From Candidatus Neomicrothrix sp. UBA2974 (GTDB taxonomy: Bacteria > Actinomycetota > Acidimicrobiia > Acidimicrobiales > MedAcidi-G1), in the NCBI GenBank assembly GCA_002348705.1, contig DEAU01000019.1, forward strand, positions 1-64,000: a DNA stretch of 64,000 nucleotides, written 5' to 3'. The translations under genes were made by a program, and so were the position numbers. Shown here in pieces: positions 35,561 through 43,907 of this stretch (positions within the stretch are counted from its first letter, which is position 1; each line of letters opens with the position of its first letter). The notes below the pieces were generated by a model, which was given only the letters and a program-made list of their open reading frames with translations, ran no database searches and was not told the DNA's origin.

Positions 35561-36841
35561 ATGCCCCTAGCAGGAGAACCGCGATCCAACGCCAACGGGC
35601 CCCTCCGCATCGCCTACTTGGCGTACCGGGGCAAGCCGCACTGCGGTGGGCAGGGGGTATACACCCGGCACCTGACCAAGGCGCTCGTAGACCTCGGTCA
35701 CCATGTCGAAGTGCTGGCAGGACCCCCCTACCCCGTAGTCGACGCTCGGGTACCCCTAGTACCTCTTCCCAGTCTGGAGTTGTTCAACGACCAATTCCCG
35801 ATGAGAAAGCCACGGATCTGGGAACTGAAGACAAAGTGGGACATAGCCGAGACGGTTTCGTTCAATACAGGGAATTTCTCCGAACCTATGGCCTTCTCTT
35901 TGCGTGCCTGGGAGCACCTAGCTAAAAGACGCGGTGAATTCGACCTCGTCCATGACAACCAATGTCTGGGATGGGGGCTGCTGTTGATGCAACGTCGTGA
36001 AGGTCTACCCGTCTTGTCGACGATCCATCACCCAATCACTGTGGACCGACGCCTCGAGATTGCGCACGCTCGAACCCGTTGGGAGAGATTCGGCAAGCGC
36101 CGGTGGTACTCGTTCACGAAGATGCAGACTCAGGTGGCGAAGCGCATGACGCGCGTGATGACCGTGTCGGAGTCATCCGCCAAGGACATCGCATCTGACC
36201 ACCGAGTCGATCCAGGCCGCATCCACGTGGTCCCGGTGGGAGTTGACCCAGAGCTCTTCCTCCCCGTCCCTGGAGTACAGCGGGTCCCCGGGCGAATTGT
36301 GACTACAGCCAGCGCCGACGTAGCCATGAAAGGTCTCAAATATCTGCTGGAGGCGACTGCAAAACTGCGCACCGAACGAAACGTGGAACTCGTCATTATT
36401 GGCCGGCCCAAAGAGGACAGCGCCTCAACGGCAGTCTTTGAGGACTTGGGTCTCACGGACTGCGTGTCATACGTGCACGACGTGCCCGACCAGCGGATCG
36501 TTGAGTTGTATAGCGAAGCCGAACTGGCCTGCGTACCTTCACTGTACGAGGGGTTCTCGCTACCAGCCATTGAAGCCATGTCGTGCGGAGTCCCACTTGT
36601 TACCACCACCGGGGGTGCCCTACCCGAGGTAACCGGCACCCACGGCGAAACCTGCTTCCAGGTGCCAGCCGGCGACAGCGAGGCTCTGGCCGCCGGGATC
36701 CGGGCCGCTCTGGACGATCCAGATGCTAGGGCCCGGGTTGGCGAGGCAGGCCGTCAGCGAGTCATCGACCAGTGGAGTTGGCGCCACACTGCACTGCGCA
36801 CCGTTGAGCAGTATCGGGCTCTGCTAGCCGAAACAGGCTGA
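35561..36841 (+). CDS. GT4-family glycosyltransferase
   Basis: The start at 35561 (MPLAGEPRSNANG) removes an upstream extension that overlaps dtd. The 426-residue GT-B protein has an N-terminal G-G-x-G acceptor loop (RGKPHCGGQGVYTRHLTKAL), and the C-terminal E-x7-E nucleotide-sugar site EGFSLPAIEAMSCGVPLVTT. HVVPVGVDPELFLP is the inter-domain strand. It probably transfers a sugar from a nucleotide donor to a lipid or glycan. The methyltransferase gene starts 11 nt downstream, and the toroid-protein gene overlaps that: a three-gene operon. Confidence 0.92.
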   Translation: MPLAGEPRSNANGPLRIAYLAYRGKPHCGGQGVYTRHLTKALVDLGHHVEVLAGPPYPVVDARVPLVPLPSLELFNDQFPMRKPRIWELKTKWDIAETVSFNTGNFSEPMAFSLRAWEHLAKRRGEFDLVHDNQCLGWGLLLMQRREGLPVLSTIHHPITVDRRLEIAHARTRWERFGKRRWYSFTKMQTQVAKRMTRVMTVSESSAKDIASDHRVDPGRIHVVPVGVDPELFLPVPGVQRVPGRIVTTASADVAMKGLKYLLEATAKLRTERNVELVIIGRPKEDSASTAVFEDLGLTDCVSYVHDVPDQRIVELYSEAELACVPSLYEGFSLPAIEAMSCGVPLVTTTGGALPEVTGTHGETCFQVPAGDSEALAAGIRAALDDPDARARVGEAGRQRVIDQWSWRHTALRTVEQYRALLAETG

Positions 36842-36852
36842 CAGGTCGTCGA

Positions 36853-37656
36853 ATGCTGACTGCCGACTACGACCGGCTCGGGCTGAGCGCCGGAGAGACG
36901 ATTCTTGACCTCGGCTGTGGTCACGGTCGCCACGCTTACGAGGCACTGCGGCGGGGTGCCCATGTCGTGGCCTGTGACCTAGGTCTCGAAGAACTCCGCC
37001 AAGTTCGGTCCATCGGCTCAATAATGCGAAGTGACGGCGACGTTGACGGTGACGTTGTCCTAGAAACGGCCAACGGTGACGCCACTCGCCTGCCGTTCGC
37101 CGACGCCTCATTCGACCGGATCATCGCCTCCGAAGTTGTGGAACACATCGACGACGACGAAAATGCCTTGGTAGAAATGGTCAGGGTGCTGCGTCCCGGT
37201 GGTGTGCTAGCAGTAACGATCCCAGCACACCTCCCCGAGCGGATTTGCTGGGCGCTATCCGACGAGTACCACGCGCCCAACCAACCAGGCGGACACGTTC
37301 GCATCTACGCGCGGGGCGAACTCCGAGCGAAAATGGCTGCCGCCGGGCTAAACCCATTCGATGAGCATCGGGTCCACGCCCTGCACAGCCCTTACTGGTG
37401 GTTGCGCTGCGCAGTGGGCCCAACGCGGCCCATTGAGGAAAGCCGGATGGTGTCGATGTACCACCGATTACTGACTTGGGACATCGTGAAGGCACCGCGG
37501 GCTACTCGGATCGCCGAACAATTACTGGCACCGGTGTTGGGCAAGAGTCTCGTCATCTACGCCCGACGTCCCTTAGCCACCGGGACAGCGACTGATTCGA
37601 TAGATGAATCCCGTCCATCGGAAAATAAGAAGGAGCATGCCGATGTCGCTACCTGA
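36853..37656 (+). CDS. Class I SAM-dependent methyltransferase
   Basis: The 267-residue protein has motif I ILDLGCGHGRHAYEAL (about 17-32), motif post-I VVACDLGLEEL and motif II ASFDRIIASEVVEHIDDD, typical of Methyltransf_11. The C-terminal half (from about 140) has Arg/Trp-rich and membrane-proximal-looking segments (SPYWWLRCAVGP). Its last 14 nt overlap the start of the next gene, so the two are translationally coupled. In the context of a GT4 enzyme it probably methylates a glycan or glycolipid; that is inference. Confidence 0.9.
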   Translation: MLTADYDRLGLSAGETILDLGCGHGRHAYEALRRGAHVVACDLGLEELRQVRSIGSIMRSDGDVDGDVVLETANGDATRLPFADASFDRIIASEVVEHIDDDENALVEMVRVLRPGGVLAVTIPAHLPERICWALSDEYHAPNQPGGHVRIYARGELRAKMAAAGLNPFDEHRVHALHSPYWWLRCAVGPTRPIEESRMVSMYHRLLTWDIVKAPRATRIAEQLLAPVLGKSLVIYARRPLATGTATDSIDESRPSENKKEHADVAT

Positions 37657-38755
37657 GGTTCCCGGCATCCTTGCAGCCGACGATGTGCGGGCCACCGCTG
37701 CAACAATCGCCGAGTGGCAGTTGCCCGATGGCATGGTTCCCTGGTTCCCAGGCGGACACGCCGATCCGTGGAACCACGTGGAAGCGGCCATGGCCCTGGC
37801 CGTGACCGGCTACTTGGACGAGGCCGAAGCGGCCTATGAGTGGCTGATGGCCTCTCAACAAGAGGACGGCGCTTGGCACCAGTACTACCTGGCTGACGGT
37901 ATTGAAGACCCAAAGTTCGATGCCAACGTCATTTCCTACGTGGCCACTGGCATATGGCACCACTGGCTCCTGACCAGCGATCGGGGCTTCCTCGAATCAA
38001 TGTGGCCTGTGGTGGAGCGAGCAATCGACTACGTATTGGATCTCCAAACTCCTCGTGGTGAAGTCCTGTGGGCTCGCCACCCCGACGGCACACCATGGTC
38101 GTTCGCTCTACTGGCCGGCTCCTCCAGCATCTGCCATAGCCTGCGCTGCGCGGTAGCCATAGCTGAGGAAGTGGGTAGCGAACGTCCCGACTGGGAATTG
38201 TCGCTTGGTCACCTGGCTCATGTGGTCAGGACCCGGCCCCGCGGAGCCTTCGCTCCGAAGGAACGATGGGCAATGGACTGGTACTACCCGGTCCTGAGCG
38301 GCGCAATCACTGGTATCGAGGCCCGGCACCACCTGGCTGACCGTCTCGACGAGTTCGTGGTCAGCGGACCGGACGACGAGGTGCTGGGAGTGCGCTGCGT
38401 GTCGGATAAGGACTGGGCCACAGCCGCCGAGACTGCCGAGTGTGCCATGGCCCACCTGCTCGTCGGCGAACGTGCCACAGCCCTCAAACTGTTCCGAGCC
38501 ACGATGCCCATGCGTCGGCCCGACGGCTACTACCTGACCGGGATCGTCTACCCGGGGTTGATCACCTTCCCCACCGACGAGTGCTCGACCTACACGGCAG
38601 CCGCTGTAATTCTTGCGGCCGACGCTATCGGCGCTTGCAGCCCTGCGTCTGACCTGTTCGTCAACCACTCAAAGCTGCCCGACGTAATCGACGTCGAACC
38701 ACTCCTGGTCGACGCCGACCACGAAGGCCCGTTCTGGTTGCCTAAACGGGATTGA
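37643..38755 (+). CDS. Alpha/alpha-toroid protein (prenyltransferase/glycosidase-like)
   Basis: ATG 37643 (MSLPEVPGILA) is chosen because an AGGAG site lies 7 nt upstream; ATG 37604 is too far inside the preceding gene. The 370-residue protein contains repeated helix pairs with QW-like turns (QQEDGAWHQYY, EWQLPDGMVPWFPGG), as in terpene-cyclase/prenyltransferase-type toroids and six-hairpin glycosidases. No DDxD terpene-cyclase or zinc motif was found. PDGYYLTGIVYPGL and TPWSFALLAGSSS are notable conserved-looking stretches. It is coupled to GT4 and methyltransferase genes. Enzymatic role unknown; a glycan-processing enzyme is my first guess. Confidence 0.82.
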   Translation: MSLPEVPGILAADDVRATAATIAEWQLPDGMVPWFPGGHADPWNHVEAAMALAVTGYLDEAEAAYEWLMASQQEDGAWHQYYLADGIEDPKFDANVISYVATGIWHHWLLTSDRGFLESMWPVVERAIDYVLDLQTPRGEVLWARHPDGTPWSFALLAGSSSICHSLRCAVAIAEEVGSERPDWELSLGHLAHVVRTRPRGAFAPKERWAMDWYYPVLSGAITGIEARHHLADRLDEFVVSGPDDEVLGVRCVSDKDWATAAETAECAMAHLLVGERATALKLFRATMPMRRPDGYYLTGIVYPGLITFPTDECSTYTAAAVILAADAIGACSPASDLFVNHSKLPDVIDVEPLLVDADHEGPFWLPKRD

Positions 38756-38783
38756 ACTCGGAGAGTTTTCGGGACCTATCTGT

Positions 38784-39449
38784 TCAGGATCCGGGCCCAG
38801 TGCGACGCAGGACCCGGAGAGAACCGACAACGTCAACTTCGATGAATGCCCCAGAGTCAATCGCCCGACACCAGATCTCGTAGGGCGGACGTCCCCCATC
38901 GACCGGGTCGGGAAACACGTCGTGGATCATCAACGTCCCGCCGACAGCCAAATGTGGAACCCATCCCTCGTAGTCGCGGTGGGCAGGCTCGGTCCCGTGA
39001 CCACCGTCGATGAAGAGCAGGGCCAACGGCGTCGACCAGACAGCGGCTACCGAAGGAGAGTCTCCGACCACAGCCACCACCGTCCCCTCAAGACCGGCGT
39101 CGTAGATCGTGCGACGAAACAACGGGAGGGTGTCCATGCGCCCGACAGTGGGATCAACCAGATCAGGCTCGTGATGATCCCACCCCATCTGGTTCTCCTC
39201 GGATCCACGGTGATGGTCGACGGCGAAGATCAACCGGCCAGCTTGTTCAGCTGCTGCCCCTAGATAGCAGGCGGACTTGCCACAGTAACTACCGACCTCC
39301 AACCATGGACCGTTGAGACCAGACGAGCCGACGGCAGCAGCGTTTTCGTACAGCGCTCTGCCCTCGTCCGGCGGCATGAAGCCTCGAGCGGACCGAGCAT
39401 GGTCAAGCACCTCGGCGACCCGTTCCGGCCCCATCTGCGACGGACTCAT
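38784..39449 (-). CDS. Class I methyltransferase, cephalosporin-hydroxylase-like (Methyltransf_24)
   Basis: From ATG 39449 (MSPSQMGPERVAEVL) the protein has 221 residues. WLEVGSYCGKSACYLGAAA is motif I and LLFIDGGHGTEPAHRDYEGW with the acidic cluster is the metal/SAM region seen in Methyltransf_24 and cephalosporin-hydroxylase-like proteins. VDHHRGSEENQMGWDHHEP holds several His and Asp that could bind a divalent metal. It is convergent with the toroid-protein gene and follows the GtrA gene in the minus-strand order by 33 nt, so it may belong to the same glycan locus. Confidence 0.87.
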   Translation of the reverse strand: MSPSQMGPERVAEVLDHARSARGFMPPDEGRALYENAAAVGSSGLNGPWLEVGSYCGKSACYLGAAAEQAGRLIFAVDHHRGSEENQMGWDHHEPDLVDPTVGRMDTLPLFRRTIYDAGLEGTVVAVVGDSPSVAAVWSTPLALLFIDGGHGTEPAHRDYEGWVPHLAVGGTLMIHDVFPDPVDGGRPPYEIWCRAIDSGAFIEVDVVGSLRVLRRTGPGS

Positions 39450-39482
39450 GCCTCCCTCACATCGGACACGGAGCGGCAAGGG

Positions 39483-39971
39483 TCAATCCGGTACCGCCGG
39501 ACCGGACTGACCACCCTGCGCGTCCACCTCGTCTGATCCGACCCGGCCACCCCAGATCACGTGGTGGAAGATGAGGTAACGGACGATCCACAAGGCGGCA
39601 AAGGCACCGGCATTGGCCAACTGGACTGACAATGCCCCACCGAAGATCGAATCGACGACGCCTACCACAGCGGTGGAAAGAAACAAGCCAGCGAACGACA
39701 GCATCCAGAATGGGGCAATCTCTCCGACTGTGTGGCCCCCCTGTTCCTGCTCCCAGACGTAGTGGCGACTCAGCCAATAGGCCGGCCAACTGCTAATGGC
39801 TACGGCGGCCATGTTGGCGAACGCTCCCGGCCAATCGATGACGCTGTGGAAGAGGAATAGCAGCGACTGGCCGATGAACACGTTGACCATCGACACCCTG
39901 GTAAATCGGATGAGGGTCTTTCCGTGCTCCCGCCATAACCGCGCAGGCAGAGAGAGCGGATTCGCCACCAC
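39483..39971 (-). CDS. GtrA-family membrane protein
   Basis: The 162-residue protein has four hydrophobic segments (about 20-42, 53-72, 85-108 and 115-140) and the GtrA-like pattern FTRVSMVNVFIGQSLLFL and AAVAISSWPAYWLSRHYVW (the N-Y-x-x-x-R-x-W/F motif). GtrA proteins are thought to flip undecaprenyl- or decaprenyl-linked sugars across the membrane. Next to GT4 and methyltransferase genes this supports a surface-glycan role for the locus. It is followed by the class I methyltransferase gene. Confidence 0.88.
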   Translation of the reverse strand: MVANPLSLPARLWREHGKTLIRFTRVSMVNVFIGQSLLFLFHSVIDWPGAFANMAAVAISSWPAYWLSRHYVWEQEQGGHTVGEIAPFWMLSFAGLFLSTAVVGVVDSIFGGALSVQLANAGAFAALWIVRYLIFHHVIWGGRVGSDEVDAQGGQSGPAVPD

Positions 39972-39992
39972 GGCCGAGAGCCTAACGACCCC

Positions 39993-41048
39993 CTAGTCCC
40001 CCCGGTCGCAACGGGAGTCGACATCCTCGACAAGTTCCTCGAAAATGGATGCTATTAGGTCCTCGACAAGGGCGTTCGGCGAACGGTTGTCCTTTGGTTC
40101 TAGGTCGGCAACTGTGGCATCGGCTAGCCGGCGAAGCCGCTCAGCGAGGTGAGACCGGACTTCAGATCGCCAGCGTTGCCGGCGACGATCGTGTAGCGCT
40201 CCGCTCGACACCAAGCCGTCACGATGACCGTCCAAGGCGGCTGCGAGTTCGTCCATGCCCGCGCCGGTGGTGGCGGTCGTAGAAATTACCGCGGGTCGTT
40301 CAGCAACACCGGGACGCCGGTGACCAGTCATATCCGACAGATCAAGCATTAGTTCAAGATCACGTCGGACATCGGCGGCGTCGGGCCGATCCGATTTGTT
40401 GACAGCAAACAAGTCGGCGACCTCAAGAAGGCCAGCTTTGTTGGCTTGGACGGCATCGCCCATCCCAGGGTTGACGACCACTAGGCAGGTGTCGGCTGCC
40501 GAGGTGATATCTACCTCTACCTGACCGACCCCCACAGTCTCAACGACGACCGGATCGAAGCCAGCCAACTCCAGCACTCGGACCATGCCCGGAACAGCCA
40601 GCGCGAGGCCACCTGCGTGGCCTCGGGTGGCCATCGAGCGAATAAACACCCCGGCGGCCGAGGCTTCAGACATGCGGATCCGATCGCCGAGTATGGCGCC
40701 GCCGGTCAACGGCGAGGATGGGTCTACAGCCAGCACGGCGGGTCGGCGGCCCGCAGCGACCAGTTGCGTGAGCCAGGCGGCGACCAGCGTGGACTTACCA
40801 GCTCCTGGGGGACCGGTCACACCGATCACGTGGGCGTCGGTACCTCCGGAACCTACTTGGGGCCAGATTGCATCAGCGACCGCACTGGCAGTCTCTCCAC
40901 CACGCTCGACAAGCGTCAGTAGTCGTGCCGTCGCTCTCCGCTCCCCGCCTCTGGCAGCGGACACGAGTTGATCGACAGTGCGGTGACCAACTCCTCGTCC
41001 AATGGGTTCCACATCGGCAGAGGACACCGAGCTCAACACCGGCGACAA
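39993..41048 (-). CDS. meaB: MeaB-type GTPase chaperone of acyl-CoA mutase
   Basis: MeaB guards B12-dependent acyl-CoA mutases, gating cofactor loading and expelling damaged cobalamin. The 351-residue G3E GTPase has the P-loop GPPGAGKSTLVAAW, the base II GGAILGDRIRM, VETVGVGQVEVDI (motif III) and NKSDRPDA (NKxD). It overlaps the B12-subunit gene by 16 nt, so the three genes are one operon. GTP-hydrolysis residues are intact. It could assist either an isobutyryl- or methylmalonyl-CoA mutase; the large-subunit residues favour the former. Confidence 0.94.
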   Translation of the reverse strand: MSPVLSSVSSADVEPIGRGVGHRTVDQLVSAARGGERRATARLLTLVERGGETASAVADAIWPQVGSGGTDAHVIGVTGPPGAGKSTLVAAWLTQLVAAGRRPAVLAVDPSSPLTGGAILGDRIRMSEASAAGVFIRSMATRGHAGGLALAVPGMVRVLELAGFDPVVVETVGVGQVEVDITSAADTCLVVVNPGMGDAVQANKAGLLEVADLFAVNKSDRPDAADVRRDLELMLDLSDMTGHRRPGVAERPAVISTTATTGAGMDELAAALDGHRDGLVSSGALHDRRRQRWRSEVRSHLAERLRRLADATVADLEPKDNRSPNALVEDLIASIFEELVEDVDSRCDRGD

Positions 41049-41461
41049 GCGGCTTGAACGCAGGCGACAACCTCTTCGGCCGACGCCCCCGGTCCGAGAA
41101 CCCCAGCCACGCCGGCTGCGGCCATAGCCGGCCGGTCATCATCGGGGACGATCCCGCCGATGATGACAGGAACATCTAGGCCCGCTTGGCTGAGCGCCTC
41201 GACCATCCGAGGGCCCAGTGTCAGGTGGCCGGCATTCAGCATCGAGATGCCCACCACGTCCGCATCCTCTTGCTCGACGGCGTCGATGATCGTCTCGGTG
41301 GTCTGGCGTAAACCTAGGTAAACGACCTCCATGCCCGCGTCCCGAAGCATGCGGGCCACAACCTTGAGGCCACGGTCGTGCCCATCCAACCCGAGCTTGG
41401 CCAGCACCACTCGGACTGGCGCCTCCCCGGAACCCTGGTCAGGAGTGTCGTTGTCCATCAA
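41033..41461 (-). CDS. icmB: Acyl-CoA mutase B12-binding subunit
   Basis: The 142-residue cobalamin-binding domain has the base-off/His-on signature D-x-H-x-x-G (LGLDGHDRGLKVVARML) and the S-x-L...GG pattern (GISMLNAGHLTLGP, VIIGGIVPDDD). The His in DGHDRG is the lower cobalt ligand. A separate small subunit plus a 535-residue large subunit is the arrangement of isobutyryl-CoA mutase (IcmA+IcmB) and of the 2-hydroxyisobutyryl-CoA mutase, not of the single-chain or MutA/MutB methylmalonyl enzymes. It overlaps the large-subunit gene by 4 nt and meaB by 16 nt. Confidence 0.9.
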   Translation of the reverse strand: MMDNDTPDQGSGEAPVRVVLAKLGLDGHDRGLKVVARMLRDAGMEVVYLGLRQTTETIIDAVEQEDADVVGISMLNAGHLTLGPRMVEALSQAGLDVPVIIGGIVPDDDRPAMAAAGVAGVLGPGASAEEVVACVQAACRRC

Positions 41462-43065
41462 ATGACCGATTTCTCGACCCAGGTTCCGAAGACTCCCTCA
41501 AGGGCGTCAACAATCTCACCAAGCGTGGCTCGGACCCGCACTGCATCGAGAAGCGACGGCACCACATTGGTGGTCGAATCAGAGGCGTCTGCAACAACCT
41601 GAGCTAAAGCGGCGGCAACCGCCTCGTCGTCTCGGTGCTGCCGGACAATGTCGAGGCGTTTGCGCTGCAAATCCTCAGTGTCTTGCCCAATGCGAAGCAG
41701 GCGGCGGGCCTCAGGATCGTCGCCCTCGATGAAGGCATTGACACCGACGACGATCCTCTCGCCAGCGTTCACTTCTCGCTCGTACCTGTAGGCCGCATCG
41801 GCAATCTCACCGGCAAACCAGCCGCTCTCGATGCCGGCGTGTACGCCCTCGAGGAGCGACCCGCTACCGAGGTCCTCAAGATGCGTGAAGACCTCTTCGG
41901 CTCGACGTTCCAGTTCGTCAGTCATCCATTCGACGTAGGCCGAACCGCCGAGAGGGTCAACCACATTGGCCACGCCAGTCTCATGGGCAATGACTTGCTG
42001 GGTGCGAAGAGCGATGCGAGCAGCGTCGTCAGAGGGCAGGGCGAGGGCCTCATCGAATGAATCCGTGTGGAGGCTCTGGGTACCACCAAGAACACCAGCT
42101 AGGGCCTGGAGAGCAACGCGAGCCACGTTCACCTCAGGTTGCTGTGCCGTCAGTGATACTCCGGCCGTCTGGGTGTGGAAACGAAGCTTCAGACTGCGCT
42201 CATCGGTTGCACCGTACCGATCGCGCATCCATCGGGCCCAGATCCGCCGGGCAGCCCTGAACTTTCCAACCTCCTCGAAAAAGTCGAGATGGCTGTTGAA
42301 GAAGAAGCTGAGGCGGGGGACGAAGTCATCTACAGCTAGGCCGGTAGCTATGGCAGCTTCAACATAGGCAAAGCCGTTGGCCAGGGTGAAAGCAAGCTCT
42401 TGAGCAGCCGTAGAGCCGGCCTCGCGGATGTGGTAACCCGAGATCGATACCGGATTCCACCGGGGCATCTCGGCGGCGGTGAAACGGATGACGTCGGTGA
42501 CGAGGCGAACCGACGGCCGGGGCGGAAATAGATATTCCTTTTGAGCCTGATACTCCTTGAGGATGTCGTTCTGCAGAGTGCCAGAGAGATGACTGCGATC
42601 GACTCCCTGCTCTTCGGCAACAGCGATGTACATGGCCAGCAAAATGGGCGCTGGACCGTTGATGGTCATGGAGGTGGATACGGCACTCAGGTCGATACCG
42701 GCAAACAAGTCGGCAACGTCCTCAACAGAGTCGACAGCCACACCAGCTCGGCCGACCTCGCCGATCGCCCATTCATGGTCCGAATCGCGACCCATCAAAG
42801 TTGGCATATCAAAGGCTGTGGATAGGCCGGTACCCCCGGCCTTAAGAAGTTCATGGAAGCGGGCATTGGTGTCTTGGGCGGTGCCGAATCCGGCGAACAT
42901 CCGCATTGTCCAAAGGCGGGAGCGGTACATGTCGGCGTGAACACCCCGTGTGTAGGGAAATTCGCCCGGAGCGGGTCCGTCGCCGTAGACAGCTTCAACG
43001 GGGATCCCCGACAAGGTCCGGAACTGCTGCTTTTCGCCTTCTTCAGGATTGCGCTCGGTTTTCAC
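41458..43065 (-). CDS. icmA: Acyl-CoA mutase large subunit, isobutyryl-CoA mutase-like
   Basis: This 535-residue B12-dependent mutase subunit would usually be annotated methylmalonyl-CoA mutase. The TIM-barrel motifs are clear (MRMFAGFGTAQDTN, FDMPTLMGRDSDHE, SISGYHIREAGSTA). At the two positions that decide specificity, methylmalonyl-CoA mutase has Tyr (R-Q-Y-AGF) and Arg (V-R-N-T-Y); here they are Phe57 (R-M-F-AGF) and Gln175 (A-Q-K-E-Y), as in isobutyryl-CoA mutase. Expected reaction: isobutyryl-CoA to n-butyryl-CoA, linking valine catabolism to fatty-acid metabolism. Start is GTG 43065 with TAAGAT 6 nt upstream. A MarR gene is divergent. Confidence 0.9.
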   Translation of the reverse strand: MKTERNPEEGEKQQFRTLSGIPVEAVYGDGPAPGEFPYTRGVHADMYRSRLWTMRMFAGFGTAQDTNARFHELLKAGGTGLSTAFDMPTLMGRDSDHEWAIGEVGRAGVAVDSVEDVADLFAGIDLSAVSTSMTINGPAPILLAMYIAVAEEQGVDRSHLSGTLQNDILKEYQAQKEYLFPPRPSVRLVTDVIRFTAAEMPRWNPVSISGYHIREAGSTAAQELAFTLANGFAYVEAAIATGLAVDDFVPRLSFFFNSHLDFFEEVGKFRAARRIWARWMRDRYGATDERSLKLRFHTQTAGVSLTAQQPEVNVARVALQALAGVLGGTQSLHTDSFDEALALPSDDAARIALRTQQVIAHETGVANVVDPLGGSAYVEWMTDELERRAEEVFTHLEDLGSGSLLEGVHAGIESGWFAGEIADAAYRYEREVNAGERIVVGVNAFIEGDDPEARRLLRIGQDTEDLQRKRLDIVRQHRDDEAVAAALAQVVADASDSTTNVVPSLLDAVRVRATLGEIVDALEGVFGTWVEKSVI

Positions 43066-43071
43066 ATCGTA

Positions 43072-43101
43072 ATCTTACTATGATTTCCTACTATCTGTCA
43101 C
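43072..43101 (-). promoter_or_regulatory. Predicted promoter of the mutase operon
   Basis: On the minus strand GTGACA (43101-43096) and TAAGAT (43077-43072) are 18 nt apart, and GTG 43065 follows the -10 by 6 nt, giving a leaderless start. A GTAA-N2-TTAC palindrome (43069-43078) overlaps the -10 and start region and could be an operator of the divergent MarR protein; that link is inference. Confidence 0.5.
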
Positions 43102-43136
43102 CCGAGGATTGTCTCCTGACTGGCTAGGGTGGGCAG

Positions 43137-43661
43137 GTGTCTCCAAACGGCCCACTGCCCTTTGACCCGATCGAAGAAGCCCGCAGGAACTGGACGGAAC
43201 ATGGCTGGGGTGCCGTGAACGCCATGTCGGCAGCCACCTCCATCACCCGGGCCCACCAGATCCTCTTGAAACGCATAGACGCCGCTCTCGAACCCTTAGG
43301 CCTGGTCTTCAGCCGGTTCGAGGCACTCGCACTGTTGTCGTTCACTAGGACCGGCACCCTCCCCTTGTCGCGGATCGGACAACGACTTCAGGTACACCCA
43401 ACCAGTGTGACAAACACCATCGACCGCCTCGAGGCTGACGGACTCGTGGCCCGGGTACCCCACCCCACCGACCGTCGCACGACCTTGGCTGAATTGACCG
43501 ACCGAGGCAGGGAACTAGCCGTCAAGGCGACTGCCGTGCTGGCTGATATCGACTTCGGCCTAGACGGCATGGGCGTCGACGATCTTGGCGTCGTCGATGA
43601 GGCACTGCGCTCGCTGCGGGCCGCTGCGGGCGACTTCACCGAGGACCACCCGACAACCTAG
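43137..43661 (+). CDS. MarR-family transcriptional regulator
   Basis: The 174-residue protein has a winged helix: recognition-helix part LQVHPTSVTNTIDRLEADGLV (about 83-103) and the wing RVPHPTDRRTTLAELTDRG with the DRR motif. The N-terminal helices form the dimer interface. It is divergent from the mutase operon with 71 nt between the GTG starts, so it probably controls that operon, itself, or both. The effector may be an acyl-CoA; that is speculation. Confidence 0.9.
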   Translation: MSPNGPLPFDPIEEARRNWTEHGWGAVNAMSAATSITRAHQILLKRIDAALEPLGLVFSRFEALALLSFTRTGTLPLSRIGQRLQVHPTSVTNTIDRLEADGLVARVPHPTDRRTTLAELTDRGRELAVKATAVLADIDFGLDGMGVDDLGVVDEALRSLRAAAGDFTEDHPTT

Positions 43662-43671
43662 GGTCCCGCGC

Positions 43672-43881
43672 GTGATCATCTCCACAGCCCTCGGACTGTT
43701 GGCCCTGGTGATCGGCCTAGTGATCGGCTGGCCTGTCCTGGTCCTGCTCTCGATCGTATTCACTGCTGTCCAGCTCGTAATGGTGGTGGCTCGCTCAGCC
43801 GTTGCCCACAACGATGCGAAAGTCGCCGAACGAATCGCCGCCAAGCAAGCTCGCCACAACCGCCCGGAAGATCCGGCCTAA
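43672..43881 (+). CDS. Small membrane protein, function unknown
   Basis: A 69-residue frame from GTG 43672 begins 10 nt after marR. It has two close hydrophobic stretches (about 2-24 and 25-44) joined by a GWP turn and then a basic, Ala-rich tail (HNDAKVAERIAAKQARHNRPEDPA). The frame is open upstream to 43585 inside marR, but those residues do not resemble protein. It may be a small membrane-bound adaptor; no family recognised. Confidence 0.62.
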   Translation: MIISTALGLLALVIGLVIGWPVLVLLSIVFTAVQLVMVVARSAVAHNDAKVAERIAAKQARHNRPEDPA

Positions 43882-43907
43882 CCCCCCACCAGACACGGAG
43901 GAACCCC

